Shown in pieces: positions 36,244 to 45,065 of a stretch of DNA of 64,000 nucleotides (position 1 is its first letter; each line of letters begins with the position of its first letter). Source of the stretch: Melastoma dodecandrum (lineage: Eukaryota; Streptophyta; Magnoliopsida; Myrtales; Melastomataceae). The position numbers and the translations under genes were made by a program. The notes below the pieces were generated by a model. That model saw only the letters and a list, made by a program, of their open reading frames with translations, ran no database searches and had not been told where the DNA came from. The DNA lies in contig JARUPY010000398.1 of the NCBI GenBank assembly GCA_029817715.1, forward strand, positions 2,790,001 through 2,854,000, in the 5' to 3' direction.

Positions 36244-37920
36244 ATGTCCGCCAAACCGGCCGCTGCGACCAAGAGTGCCGCCGCGAAGCTTGCGAAGAAG
36301 ACGTCGCAGGCGTCCGCTTCGAAACACTCGGTAACGAAGTCGGCGGCGAGCCGCAAGTCCGCGTCCGTCGCATCCGCGCGATCGGCCACGAAGGGCAAGG
36401 CGAGCGTCGCACGGGCCACAGCGAAAGCACCGACTCGTACGAGCAAGGCGACCGCCAAGACTCCGGTGCGCGTCGGCAAGTCGGCCGCCGCCAAAGCGCC
36501 GGGCAAGTCCTCGGCGAAGACCAAGACGGTCGGTACGAAGGCGGCGAAAGCTGTGACCAAGGCGGCTGTCGCGAAGACGCCGGCTGCGAAGCCGGTCGGC
36601 AAGGTGGCGAGCAAAGCGGCCTCGGCCAAAGCGGCCTCGGCAAAGGCATCCTCGGTCAAGGCCTCCAGGGCGGCCGCCAAACCCGCGAAGGCCTCCAAGG
36701 CGCCGGTCGCGGCCAGGAAGCCCGTCACGGAGGCGCCTGTCGCGAAGACGAAGGTTCTGGCCGTGAACGCGAAGATTGCTCAGCCGGCGCGCGCCGCGAA
36801 GACAGGTTCGCGCTCCAAGGCGGAGACGCCGAAACTCGCGGGGGCGAAGGCGAAGCCGAACGCGCTCGTGTCAGCCAAGACCAACGTCAAGGAAGATCTT
36901 AAGGCGTCTGCGTCTAAGACGCAGGCAGGCAAGCCCCAGGCAGGCAAGCCCGACGGGGCCGTGACGCCGGTCGAGATTCCGGCAGCGCAGCCCGCCCCGG
37001 AGGCGCCGCGCCTCGTGGAGGTCGCGAAGGCGGCGCCCGCGGCGGCGCCGGCGAGCGAGACGCAGAAGGCGGCCGCGGCATTCGTCGCGGCGCGGCAGAA
37101 GATGGCGGCGTCGGCGGCCCCGGCATCGTCCGCGAACAAGAGCATCGATGCTGCGAAAGGTGTGGTCGAGGTGGCGAACAGCAAGGTTCGGAAGACGATC
37201 GGCGCGAACGAGGCAGCCGAGACGATATCGACGGCGCCCGTGACGAGCGAGAGCCCCGTGCCGATCGCGGCCGCGCCGCGCCCGGCGATGCCGATGCGCC
37301 CCGGCATTCCCGGCGGTCCGCAGGCCCGCGTGCCGAAGCCCGCGCCGGTCAAGGGCCAGACCTTCAAGACCAACGAATTCATCGTCTACCCCTCGCACGG
37401 CGTCGGCCAGATCATCGCGATCGAGCAGCAGGAAGTCGCGGGCTACAAGCTCGAGCTCTTCGTGATCTCCTTCGTGAAGGACAAGATGATCCTGAAGGTG
37501 CCGCTGCCGAAGATTGCCAGCGTCGGTATGCGCAAGCTTGCCGAGGCGCCGGTCGTCAAGCGCGCGCTCGACACGCTGACGGGTCGCGCCCGCATCAAGC
37601 GCACGATGTGGTCGCGCCGCGCGCAGGAGTACGAGGCGAAGATCAACTCGGGCGACCTCGTCTCCATCGCCGAGGTGGTCCGCGACCTCTATCGCTCCGA
37701 CGCGCAGCCAGAGCAGTCCTACTCCGAGCGTCAGCTCTACGAGGCGGCGCTCGACCGGATGGCGCGCGAGATCGCCGCCGTGCAGAAGCTGACGGACAGC
37801 GAGGCGCTCAAGCTGATCGACTCGCAGCTCCAGAAGGGCCCGCGCCGCGGCAAAGCGGAAGAGCCGGCCGACGAGGCGGAAGAGACCGAGGACGACGGCG
37901 GGATCGACGAGGCGGCCTGA
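36244..37920 (+). CDS. carD: CarD-family regulator with long histone H1-like extension
   Basis: 558-residue protein. The CarD domain occupies residues about 370-545 (FKTNEFIVYPSHGVGQIIAI, and MILKVPLPKIASVGMRKLAE) and binds RNA polymerase beta to stabilise open complexes. Ordinary CarD proteins are about 160-200 residues. Here residues 1-240 are Lys/Ala-rich with many KA, AK, SK and TAKT repeats like histone H1/AlgP tails, and 240-369 are Ala/Pro-rich. The start has AGGAG 8 nt upstream, confirming translation from 36244. The acidic tail ends EETEDDGGIDEAA. DNA binding by the extension is inferred from composition. Confidence 0.9.
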   Translation: MSAKPAAATKSAAAKLAKKTSQASASKHSVTKSAASRKSASVASARSATKGKASVARATAKAPTRTSKATAKTPVRVGKSAAAKAPGKSSAKTKTVGTKAAKAVTKAAVAKTPAAKPVGKVASKAASAKAASAKASSVKASRAAAKPAKASKAPVAARKPVTEAPVAKTKVLAVNAKIAQPARAAKTGSRSKAETPKLAGAKAKPNALVSAKTNVKEDLKASASKTQAGKPQAGKPDGAVTPVEIPAAQPAPEAPRLVEVAKAAPAAAPASETQKAAAAFVAARQKMAASAAPASSANKSIDAAKGVVEVANSKVRKTIGANEAAETISTAPVTSESPVPIAAAPRPAMPMRPGIPGGPQARVPKPAPVKGQTFKTNEFIVYPSHGVGQIIAIEQQEVAGYKLELFVISFVKDKMILKVPLPKIASVGMRKLAEAPVVKRALDTLTGRARIKRTMWSRRAQEYEAKINSGDLVSIAEVVRDLYRSDAQPEQSYSERQLYEAALDRMAREIAAVQKLTDSEALKLIDSQLQKGPRRGKAEEPADEAEETEDDGGIDEAA

Positions 37921-37946
37921 GCCGCCCGCACTGTCCTCAAAGAATG

Positions 37947-37980
37947 AAGAAGCCGCCCTTTTCGGCGGCTTCTTTCGTTT
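37947..37980 (+). terminator. Rho-independent terminator after carD
   Basis: An 11-bp stem (37947-37957 with 37964-37974, loop CTTTTC) is followed by TTCGTTT, 26 nt beyond the carD stop codon. It probably ends the carD transcript before the convergent kinase operon. Confidence 0.75.
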
Positions 37981-38023
37981 GGGCTCCGCTCGTCGTCCTG
38001 CGCCTGAGCGAGGCAGCGATCCG

Positions 38024-39094
38024 TCAGGCGTGGGCCGCCACGGGGCCCTGCGGCAAGGTGACGATGACGCGGGTACCGTCCCGCGCGGTCTTCTCGTAGC
38101 GCTGGCTCGCCTGCAGGCTGCTCGTCATCGCCCGGACGATGCGCGTGCCGAGCCCCGTGCCCTTCGGCGTCTCGCTCGGCGAGAAGCCGATGCCGTCGTC
38201 CTCCACCGAGAGGGAGACCTCCGCCGCGTCCCGGCGCAGGGCGACGCGCACCTCGCCCGCCTCGCCCTGCGGATAGGCGTATTTCAGCGCGTTGGTGACG
38301 AGCTCCGTCACGATGACGCCGAGCGAGACGGCGCGGTCCGTCGCCATTCGCACAGGCTCGACGTCGAGCTGGATGCGGTGGGTCGGCCCATCCGACATGA
38401 GCGCCGTCGTGATTTCCTCGACGAGGCCGTGCAGATAGGCGTCCATGTCGATCACGCTGACGTCGTCGGACGTGTAGAGGCGCCGGTGGATCTGCGCGAT
38501 GGCGCCGATGCGCGCCTGCATGTCGGCGAGCGCGGAGCGCACCTCGGTCTGCTCGGGCCCGAACGTCTTCTGCTGCAGGAAGACGAAGGAGCCGAGCAGC
38601 GCCAGCGAATTGGCGACGCGATGGTTGACCTCGCGCAGCAGCATTTCGGCGCGTTCGCGCGCCTCGCGCATCTCGCGTTCGACCTCAAGCTTCTGGCGAC
38701 GCATGCGGTCCTGGGCGACGGCGTTGTCGATGGCGTTCTGAAGGAGTTCGATGAAGACGCCGCCGACGTCTTTGATGACATAGTCGACCGCGCCCGCTTT
38801 CAGCGCTGCGATCGCGATACGGCCCTCGTCGCTGCCGCTGGCGTAGATGACGGGGGGATGATCGGGGATGGCGCGGATGTCGCCCAGGACTTCGAGCCCT
38901 TCCTTGCCGGGCATGAAATGATCGAGCACGACCGCATCGAAGGGCCGCGTGCGGAGCTTTTCCAGCCCCATCGTCCCGCCCTCGGCCGGTTCGACGTCGT
39001 AACCCAGGCGTGCCAGGTTGCGTTCGACGAGGCGGCGAAGCGCGGCATCGTCGTCGATGTAGAGGACCCGTATGGCGGCGGCGGACGAGGTCAC
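38024..39094 (-). CDS. Receiver-HisKA_2 histidine kinase
   Basis: 356-residue soluble protein with REC at residues about 8-125 (phosphoacceptor in AVVLDHFMPG) fused to a HisKA_2-type kinase. The H-box is LREVNHRVANSLALL near residue 157 and the catalytic domain has ELVTNALKYAYP and DDGIGF. No sensor or membrane segment, so it is probably driven through its receiver. It is the last gene of a three-gene operon: its ATG overlaps the preceding receiver gene by 4 nt. Confidence 0.9.
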   Translation of the reverse strand: MTSSAAAIRVLYIDDDAALRRLVERNLARLGYDVEPAEGGTMGLEKLRTRPFDAVVLDHFMPGKEGLEVLGDIRAIPDHPPVIYASGSDEGRIAIAALKAGAVDYVIKDVGGVFIELLQNAIDNAVAQDRMRRQKLEVEREMREARERAEMLLREVNHRVANSLALLGSFVFLQQKTFGPEQTEVRSALADMQARIGAIAQIHRRLYTSDDVSVIDMDAYLHGLVEEITTALMSDGPTHRIQLDVEPVRMATDRAVSLGVIVTELVTNALKYAYPQGEAGEVRVALRRDAAEVSLSVEDDGIGFSPSETPKGTGLGTRIVRAMTSSLQASQRYEKTARDGTRVIVTLPQGPVAAHA

Positions 39095-39519
39095 GTGGGT
39101 TCGGGCACCTGCATGATCGAGAGGAAGAGGCCGAGCTGGCGGATCGCCTGGGCGAAGGTCTCGTATTCGACGGGCTTCGTGATGTAGACGTTGCAGCCCA
39201 GCGCGTAGCAGCGCTGGATTTCCCGCTGATCGTCCGTCGTCGTCAACACGACGACCGGCGCATGCTTCAGCCGATCGTCCGCCTTCAGCCGCTCGAGGAT
39301 GTCCGTGCCGCTCATGTCCGGCAGGTTGAGGTCGAGCAGGACGAGCAGCGGGCCGTTGAGCTTGACGGAATCCTGGAACAGGTGCCGCAGCGCGGCGGTC
39401 CCGTTGTCGAAATGCAGGATGTTGTTGTTCACGCCGGCGCGGCGCACGTTCTTTTCGATGAGCCGCGCGTGGCCGGGGTCGTCTTCGATCATGATGATGT
39501 CGACGGGCGCAGCGCTCAT
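39091..39519 (-). CDS. Rcp1-type single-domain response regulator
   Basis: 142-residue receiver (IIMIEDDPGHARLIEKNVRRAGVNN, phosphoacceptor in LVLLDLNLPDMSGTDILERL, TKPVEYETF). The NNNILHFDNGTAALRHLF stretch is typical of phytochrome-associated Rcp1 regulators. It overlaps the CHASE3 kinase gene by 4 nt and the REC-kinase gene by 4 nt, forming a tightly coupled relay. Confidence 0.92.
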   Translation of the reverse strand: MSAAPVDIIMIEDDPGHARLIEKNVRRAGVNNNILHFDNGTAALRHLFQDSVKLNGPLLVLLDLNLPDMSGTDILERLKADDRLKHAPVVVLTTTDDQREIQRCYALGCNVYITKPVEYETFAQAIRQLGLFLSIMQVPEPT

Positions 39520-41039
39520 TTCGGTCTCGCTTTCAAGGTGAGGACGGCGGGAAGGGTGACGGTGAAGGTCGAGCCGACCCCGAGCTCGGACTTGACGGTG
39601 ACATTGCCCCCCAGGCGGCGCACCAGATTGCGAACGTAGGCGAGGCCGATCCCCTCGCCCGGCTTGTCCTGTTCGCCGGAGCGGCGAAACAGCTCGAAGA
39701 CGCGTTCGAAATCCTTCTGGTCGATGCCGCGCCCGTTATCGCTGACATGGTAATGATGGTAGGCACCCTGGACGTTGCCGGTCACCTCGATAAGGCCGGG
39801 TCGCCCCGGCTTCAGGTATTTGATCGCGTTTTCGATCAGGTTGCCGAAGATCTGCTCGATGGCGAGCCGGTCGCTGACGACGGTCGGCAGGTCCGCCTCG
39901 ACCTTGAGCTCGGCCTCGCTCGCCTGCATCTGCTGGGAGAGGCTCTCGCCCTGCGCCTCGACCAGCTCGCGCAAGTCGATCTGCTGCGGAGTCAGCACGC
40001 GCCGCCCTTCGCGCGACAGCTTTAGAATCGCGTTGATGAGGCGATCCATTTTCGCGGTCGAGGTGCGGATGAAGCCGAGCGCCTCCGGCAGGTCGGTCTC
40101 GATCGCCAGGCGCAGGTCGGGCGTCACGGTCTCGGGGGCCTTGGCCTCGACCTCCTTCAGGAATCCGGCGATCTCGCCGCGCGCGGCATCGAGCTCGCTC
40201 GTGAACCCCATCACGTTGACGAGCGGGGCCCGCAGGTCGTGGCTGACGATATAGGCGAAGCGCTGGATCTCCTCGTTGGCGGCCTGCAGCTCGGCGACGC
40301 GTTCGGCGACGATGCTCTCGAGGTTCTCGTTGGCGTGACGCAGCTCGTCCTGCGAGGCGACGAGGGCTGAGGTCGCGCGCTGCGCGGTGAGGACCGAGAC
40401 GCCCGCCAGCGCGATGACGATCAGGATGCCGACGATGCTCGCGACCGCCAGCAGCTCGTTGTTGAAATCGGCCGCGGCGCTCTGCGCCTGCTGCGTGCGC
40501 TCCTCCTCGCTCTCGATCTGCCCGACCGCGACGCGCACCTGCTGCATGATGTCGTTGCCGACGTTCGTGTTGACGTGCTTGAGCGCGACGTCGCCCTGGC
40601 CCTGCGACTTGAGCCCGACGGTGAGGCGAAGGTCGTCCAGCTTGGCCTCGACGCTGGTGCGCAGGCGCGCCAACGTCGCCATCTGGATCTCGTTGCGGGC
40701 GAGCAGATGCTGCAGGTCGGCCAGCGCCTTCGGCGTCTCGACGCGGCCCATCTCGTAGGGCTTTAGATAGACCGGGTTGCCCGTCAGCAGATAGCCGCGC
40801 TCGCCCGTCTCGGCGTCCTGCACCAGGGTGAGCAACCGATAGGCATCGTTGCGGACCTGCAGAGTGTGGGCGACCGACTGATTGAACCGGTGATTGCTGA
40901 CGAGGAGCACGACGAAGCCGAGGCCGATCGCCACGAGCAGCACCAGGCCGCCGATCAGCGGACCCTGCGTGGTCAAGAAGCGGCTGAGACGCCCCGCGCT
41001 GGTCGGCGGGCGCCGGCGGGCGGGGTCTTGATCGAGCAT
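39516..41039 (-). CDS. CHASE3-domain membrane histidine kinase
   Basis: 507-residue inner-membrane sensor kinase. An N-terminal helix (about 30-50) and a second near 205-225 flank a periplasmic CHASE3 domain (TLVQDAETGERGYLLTGNPVYL). A coiled coil leads to a HisKA domain with HDLRAPLVNVMGF, then HATPase (NLIENAIKYLKPG, DNGRGI, GEGIGLAYVRN). First gene of the relay with the Rcp1-like receiver and the REC-kinase. Signal unknown. Confidence 0.92.
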   Translation of the reverse strand: MLDQDPARRRPPTSAGRLSRFLTTQGPLIGGLVLLVAIGLGFVVLLVSNHRFNQSVAHTLQVRNDAYRLLTLVQDAETGERGYLLTGNPVYLKPYEMGRVETPKALADLQHLLARNEIQMATLARLRTSVEAKLDDLRLTVGLKSQGQGDVALKHVNTNVGNDIMQQVRVAVGQIESEEERTQQAQSAAADFNNELLAVASIVGILIVIALAGVSVLTAQRATSALVASQDELRHANENLESIVAERVAELQAANEEIQRFAYIVSHDLRAPLVNVMGFTSELDAARGEIAGFLKEVEAKAPETVTPDLRLAIETDLPEALGFIRTSTAKMDRLINAILKLSREGRRVLTPQQIDLRELVEAQGESLSQQMQASEAELKVEADLPTVVSDRLAIEQIFGNLIENAIKYLKPGRPGLIEVTGNVQGAYHHYHVSDNGRGIDQKDFERVFELFRRSGEQDKPGEGIGLAYVRNLVRRLGGNVTVKSELGVGSTFTVTLPAVLTLKARPK

Positions 41040-41208
41040 GGGTGCGGATGGGCTTCGTGGACGGCGAGACGATCAGGCTCCTTGGCAGATGACGCGGTCT
41101 TTTCCAAGTCGAAGGCGCAATGCGAGGAGCAGCTTTGCGTCGCGCGGCTATTTCCCGGGCGGCGCGAGCGGCCTATAGGGAGCGGCGGTTCGAGGGCCTG
41201 CGGGGTTC

Positions 41209-42021
41209 ATGGCTGGGATGCGTCTCATCATCGTCGGTGCGGCCGGTCGCATGGGGCGCACGCTGGTCCGGCTCGTCGCCGAGACCGAAGGGCTCGCCCT
41301 GAGCGGCGCGCTCGAACGCGCGGGCTCGCCTCATCTCGGCGCGGATGCCGGCACGCTCGCCGGCATCGGGACCGCCGGCATCCGCATCACCGACGATGCC
41401 CTGCCGCTCGTGGTCGAGGCCGTGGGCATCATCGACTTCTCGAGCCCCGCGACGAGCGTCGCGCTGGCCGCTCTGGCCGCGCAGGCGCGCATCGTTCACG
41501 TCATCGGCACCACCGGCTTCACACCGGACGATCTGGCGAAGATCGAGGCCGCCGCCCGCCACGCCACGATCGTGCGGGCCGGCAACATGAGCCTCGGCGT
41601 CAACCTGCTCGTCGCCCTCGCGCGCAAGGCGGCGCGGTCGCTCGGCACGGCCTTCGACGTCGAAATCGTGGAGATGCATCATCGCATGAAGGTCGACGCG
41701 CCTTCGGGCACGGCGCTCCTGCTCGGCGAGGCGGTGGCGGACGGCCTCGGCGTCGCGCTGGCGGACAGCGCCGTGCGGGGGCGGGACGGCATCACGGGCG
41801 CGCGCGCGACAGGCACGATCGGCTTCGCGGCCCTGCGCGGCGGCACGGTGGTCGGCGACCACAGCGTCGTCTTCGCCGGGCAGAGCGAGCGGATCGAACT
41901 GTCTCATCGCGCCGAGGATCGCGCGATCTTCGCCCGCGGCGCCCTCAAGGCCGCCGTTTGGGCGCGGGGCCGCAAGCCGGGCGAATACACGATGGCCGAT
42001 GTCCTCGGCCTGCCGGAATGA
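41209..42021 (+). CDS. dapB: 4-hydroxy-tetrahydrodipicolinate reductase
   Basis: 270-residue NAD(P)H-dependent enzyme of the lysine/diaminopimelate pathway. The nucleotide motif is [10 protein letters not shown] and the catalytic segment is [16 protein letters not shown]; the central VIGTTGF and AGNMSLGVN are also family-typical. The ATG at 41209 or 41218 could be used. The gene starts 169 nt from the divergent kinase gene and precedes gpmA by 39 nt. Confidence 0.96.
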   Translation: MAGMRLIIVGAAGRMGRTLVRLVAETEGLALSGALERAGSPHLGADAGTLAGIGTAGIRITDDALPLVVEAVGIIDFSSPATSVALAALAAQARIVHVIGTTGFTPDDLAKIEAAARHATIVRAGNMSLGVNLLVALARKAARSLGTAFDVEIVEMHHRMKVDAPSGTALLLGEAVADGLGVALADSAVRGRDGITGARATGTIGFAALRGGTVVGDHSVVFAGQSERIELSHRAEDRAIFARGALKAAVWARGRKPGEYTMADVLGLPE

Positions 42022-42060
42022 TGTTTGCCGCGGTGTCGCCGCGACACGAAAGGATCGACG

Positions 42061-42723
42061 ATGCCTCATACCCTCGTCCTGCTGCGGCACGGTCAGAGCG
42101 AATGGAACCTGAAGAACCTCTTCACCGGCTGGCATGACCCGGGCCTGACGGAACGTGGCTACGACGAGGCGCGCGCGGCCGGCGCCGCCCTGAAGGGGCG
42201 AGGCCTGCATTTCGACCGCGCCTTCACGTCCGACCTGACGCGCGCCCGCGAGACGCTGAAGACGGCGCTCGGCGTCCTCGGGCAGACGGCGATCGACACC
42301 ACCGTCCACGAGGCGCTGCGCGAGCGCAGCTACGGGGACCTCGCCGGGCTGAACAAGGACGAGGCGCGCGCGAAATGGGGCGACGAGCAGGTGCGTGTGT
42401 GGCGCCGCTCTTACGAGACCCCGCCGCCCGGCGGCGAGAGCCTGCGCGAAACGGTGGCCCGCGTGCTGCCCTACTACTGCCAGGCGATCCTGCCCTGCGT
42501 TCTGCGCGGCGAGGACGTGCTCGTCGCCGCCCACGGCAACAGCTTGCGCGCCCTCGTGATGGTGCTCGACGGTCTCGACGCGGCGACGATCCCCACGGTG
42601 GAACTGCTGACCGGCGTCCCGCTCGTCTACGAGCTCGGCCCCGACGCGCTCGTCGTCTCGAAGAGCATCCTCGCCCCGCCGATCCCCGCGCGCCAGCCCG
42701 ACGACGCGCTGCCGCGGGGGTGA
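42061..42723 (+). CDS. gpmA: 2,3-bisphosphoglycerate-dependent phosphoglycerate mutase
   Basis: 220-residue glycolytic enzyme. The catalytic phospho-His is in [17 protein letters not shown] and the second His in [28 protein letters not shown] is the family block. It is slightly shorter than E. coli GpmA, as usual in alphaproteobacteria. The ATG at 42061 has an AAGGA ribosome site. It probably shares the dapB transcript. Confidence 0.95.
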   Translation: MPHTLVLLRHGQSEWNLKNLFTGWHDPGLTERGYDEARAAGAALKGRGLHFDRAFTSDLTRARETLKTALGVLGQTAIDTTVHEALRERSYGDLAGLNKDEARAKWGDEQVRVWRRSYETPPPGGESLRETVARVLPYYCQAILPCVLRGEDVLVAAHGNSLRALVMVLDGLDAATIPTVELLTGVPLVYELGPDALVVSKSILAPPIPARQPDDALPRG

Positions 42724-42753
42724 GGCCGGCCAGAGACACGGCACCTTACATGC

Positions 42754-42770
42754 TACACCATTATGGTGTA
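42754..42770. promoter_or_regulatory. Palindromic operator of the mqsRA locus
   Basis: A 17-nt perfect palindrome (8-nt arms around a central T) directly before the toxin GTG. It includes a CATTAT -10-like core. Autoregulation by the antitoxin is expected by analogy with mqsRA. Confidence 0.55.
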
Positions 42771-42779
42771 CGGTGCTCC

Positions 42780-43094
42780 GTGAGCGAGAAGCGAAAGCCG
42801 ACGTACGATCTCGCCTCCATAAGGAGCTGGGTGACCTCGGATCGCTTCCGTGCAACCGCGACTGCGCTTCGAGGCGCACTCGACCTAGGCTTCACCGCAG
42901 AGGAGATGGTCGTGGTGATCGCTTCATTGCGCCGCGAACATTTCTACAAGTCGATGACATCGTTCGCCGACTACCGCATCTGGCGGGACGTCTATCATGC
43001 GCCTTCTGACATCGGCACGCTCTACGTGAAGCTGCAGCAGGACATCGTCACCGAGTTCGTCCTCCTATCGTTCAAGGAGAAGGATCATGGTTGA
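42780..43094 (+). CDS. mqsR: MqsR-family toxin
   Basis: 104-residue mRNA interferase of the RelE-like MqsR family. Family blocks are RSWVTSDRFRATATAL, the GFTAEEMVVVIASLRREHFYKSMTS region and the TLYVKLQQD strand. I choose the GTG at 42780 because the operator palindrome lies upstream and the length matches the family; an ATG at 42750 would read through the operator. It overlaps the antitoxin gene by 8 nt. It cleaves mRNA, probably at GCU-like sites in E. coli; site not predictable here. Confidence 0.82.
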   Translation: MSEKRKPTYDLASIRSWVTSDRFRATATALRGALDLGFTAEEMVVVIASLRREHFYKSMTSFADYRIWRDVYHAPSDIGTLYVKLQQDIVTEFVLLSFKEKDHG

Positions 43095-43515
43095 GACGCC
43101 GCGGTGCCCCACGACCGGACTTGCGATGATCCGCGCCGAGAAGCCCTTGACCATCCGCTACAAGGACAAGAGCACGATCGTTGCGATGCCTGGATGGTAT
43201 TGTGATGCGTCGGGCGAGTCCGTCCATAGCCGCGAGGATATGCGAGTGTCCGATCGAGCTTTGATCGCACTGAAAGCGGACGTGGAGAACCTCGCCTCAC
43301 CGGAAGAAGTCCGTCGGATACGGATGAGCCTCAGCCTCTCGCAGGTCGAAGCGGGCCGCGTTCTCGGTGGCGGCCCGCGAGCATTCCAGAAATACGAGAG
43401 CGGCGAAGTCCTGACCTCGCGCGCGATGACCAACCTGCTGCGTTCCCTCGAACGCCACCCCGAGGACATTTCGCGAATGCGGGACGAGGCCAAGGAAGCG
43501 CAGGAGGTCGCCTGA
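43087..43515 (+). CDS. mqsA: MqsA-family antitoxin with reduced zinc site
   Basis: 142-residue antitoxin. The N-terminal toxin-binding domain normally holds zinc through two CxxC pairs; here only single cysteines remain (RCPTTG and YCDASGE), so half of the ligands appear lost. The C-terminal Xre-type HTH is intact (LSLSQVEAGRVLGGGPRAFQKYESGEV). It overlaps mqsR by 8 nt. It should neutralise the toxin and repress the operon. Confidence 0.85.
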   Translation: MVETPRCPTTGLAMIRAEKPLTIRYKDKSTIVAMPGWYCDASGESVHSREDMRVSDRALIALKADVENLASPEEVRRIRMSLSLSQVEAGRVLGGGPRAFQKYESGEVLTSRAMTNLLRSLERHPEDISRMRDEAKEAQEVA

Positions 43516-43594
43516 CGCTCCGCCACAGGCGTCACGACCCAGCCGCTTTCGGGCGGCACCGTCCTTGCCTCTCGGTGAGAGAGAGGAGCTTGCG

Positions 43595-44986
43595 ATGTCG
43601 CATCGACAGGACGTTGCCGTCGTCGGGGCCGGCCTCAGCGGCCTCCTGCTCGCGATCCAGTTGCTGCGCCACTGCCCCGTGACGCGGGTGCACCTGATCG
43701 ATCGCGCACCGGAATTCGGGCGGGGGCTCGCCTACGGCGCCGACGACCCCGGCCATCTCCTCAACGTACGCGCCGCCAACATGAGCGCGTTTCCGGAGGA
43801 CCCCGATCATTTCCTCACATGGCTGCGCGTCAGCGCGCCGCCGGAGGCGGAAGCGCAGCATTTCGTTTCGCGCCAGCTCTACGGCACGTATCTGCAGAGC
43901 CTCCTGCGCGCCGTCGTCGAGACGGGGAACGGCGCGCACCGCCTCATCGTCGTCCCGGACGAGGCCGTCGGTCTCTTCGAGAGCCCCGGCCGCCTGCGGC
44001 TGCGCCTCGCGCTCGGGCGCACGCTCGAGGTCGACCGCGTCGTCCTCGCGACCGGCAACCTGCCCCCGCGCGAATTGCCGGGCATCGGCGAGAGCCTGCG
44101 GCACGCGCCGGCCTTCATCGCCAATCCCTGGAGCAAGGACGCCTTCGCCGCCGTCCGCGCGACAGACGACGTGCTCCTCGTCGGCTCGGGCCTCACCGCC
44201 ATCGACGTCGTGCTCGGCCTGCAGCGCCGCGGCCATCGCGGGCGCATCCGTATTCTGTCGCGTCGCGGGCTGAAACCGCGCGCTCATGCCGCGGCGGGAC
44301 CGGCACCGGCCACGCTCGAGATCGGGCCGCGGCCCCGGCTCAGCGACCTCGTGCGCCTCGTGCGCTCGCGCGCCGCGACGGACGGCTGGCGCGAGGCGGC
44401 GGACTGGGTGCGCCCGCATGTCCAGCGCCTCTGGCGCGAGGCCGATGCCGCCGAGCGCCGCCGTTTCCTGCGGCACCTGCGCCCCTGGTGGGACGTGCAC
44501 CGCCATCGGCTCTCGCCGGGCGTCGCCGCGCGCGTCGAGGCGATGGAGACCGCCGGCCAGGTCCGCTTTCTCGCCGGGAAGATCGTCGCGACGCGACGCG
44601 AGCTCGGCCACGTCGATGTCGACTGGCGCCCGCGCGGGAGGCCTGGGCCCGAAACGCTGCGGGTCGATCGCGTCGTGAACTGCACGGGCCCGTGCCTCAA
44701 CCTGCAGCACGTCGACGCGCCGCTGCTCGCCGATCTCGTCGCGCGCGGACTCGTGCGGCCGGACCCCGGCGGTCTCGGGCTCGACCTCGACGGCGACTGC
44801 CGGCTCGTCGATCGGGCGGGCGTGCCCTCGGACCGCCTCTTCGCCGTCGGGCCGATGAGCCGCGCCGCCTTCTGGGAGATCACGGCCGTTCCCGACATCC
44901 GCATCCAGGTCCGCGATCTCGCCGAACGCCTGGCCCGCTCGCCGCTCCCCGCTTCGAGCGTCGGCGACGAGCGCCGCGCCGGCTGA
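43595..44986 (+). CDS. FAD/NAD(P)-binding protein (NAD_binding_9 family)
   Basis: 463-residue flavoprotein-like protein. The dinucleotide motif is VVGAGLSGLLLAIQLL and the family-specific GRGLAYGADDPGHLLNVRA block follows. A second site is VGSGLTAIDVVLGL. Relatives are annotated as hydroxyacylglutathione-hydrolase- or HI0933-like FAD-dependent oxidoreductases of unknown substrate. The ATG at 43595 has AGGAG upstream. Confidence 0.8.
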   Translation: MSHRQDVAVVGAGLSGLLLAIQLLRHCPVTRVHLIDRAPEFGRGLAYGADDPGHLLNVRAANMSAFPEDPDHFLTWLRVSAPPEAEAQHFVSRQLYGTYLQSLLRAVVETGNGAHRLIVVPDEAVGLFESPGRLRLRLALGRTLEVDRVVLATGNLPPRELPGIGESLRHAPAFIANPWSKDAFAAVRATDDVLLVGSGLTAIDVVLGLQRRGHRGRIRILSRRGLKPRAHAAAGPAPATLEIGPRPRLSDLVRLVRSRAATDGWREAADWVRPHVQRLWREADAAERRRFLRHLRPWWDVHRHRLSPGVAARVEAMETAGQVRFLAGKIVATRRELGHVDVDWRPRGRPGPETLRVDRVVNCTGPCLNLQHVDAPLLADLVARGLVRPDPGGLGLDLDGDCRLVDRAGVPSDRLFAVGPMSRAAFWEITAVPDIRIQVRDLAERLARSPLPASSVGDERRAG

Positions 44987-45065
44987 GGGGTGTCGACGAC
45001 GGACCTGCGCGCCGGGAGCGAAACGGCCCTCTCGCGCGTTGCGTGCCCGGGCTGGGAGACGAGGC

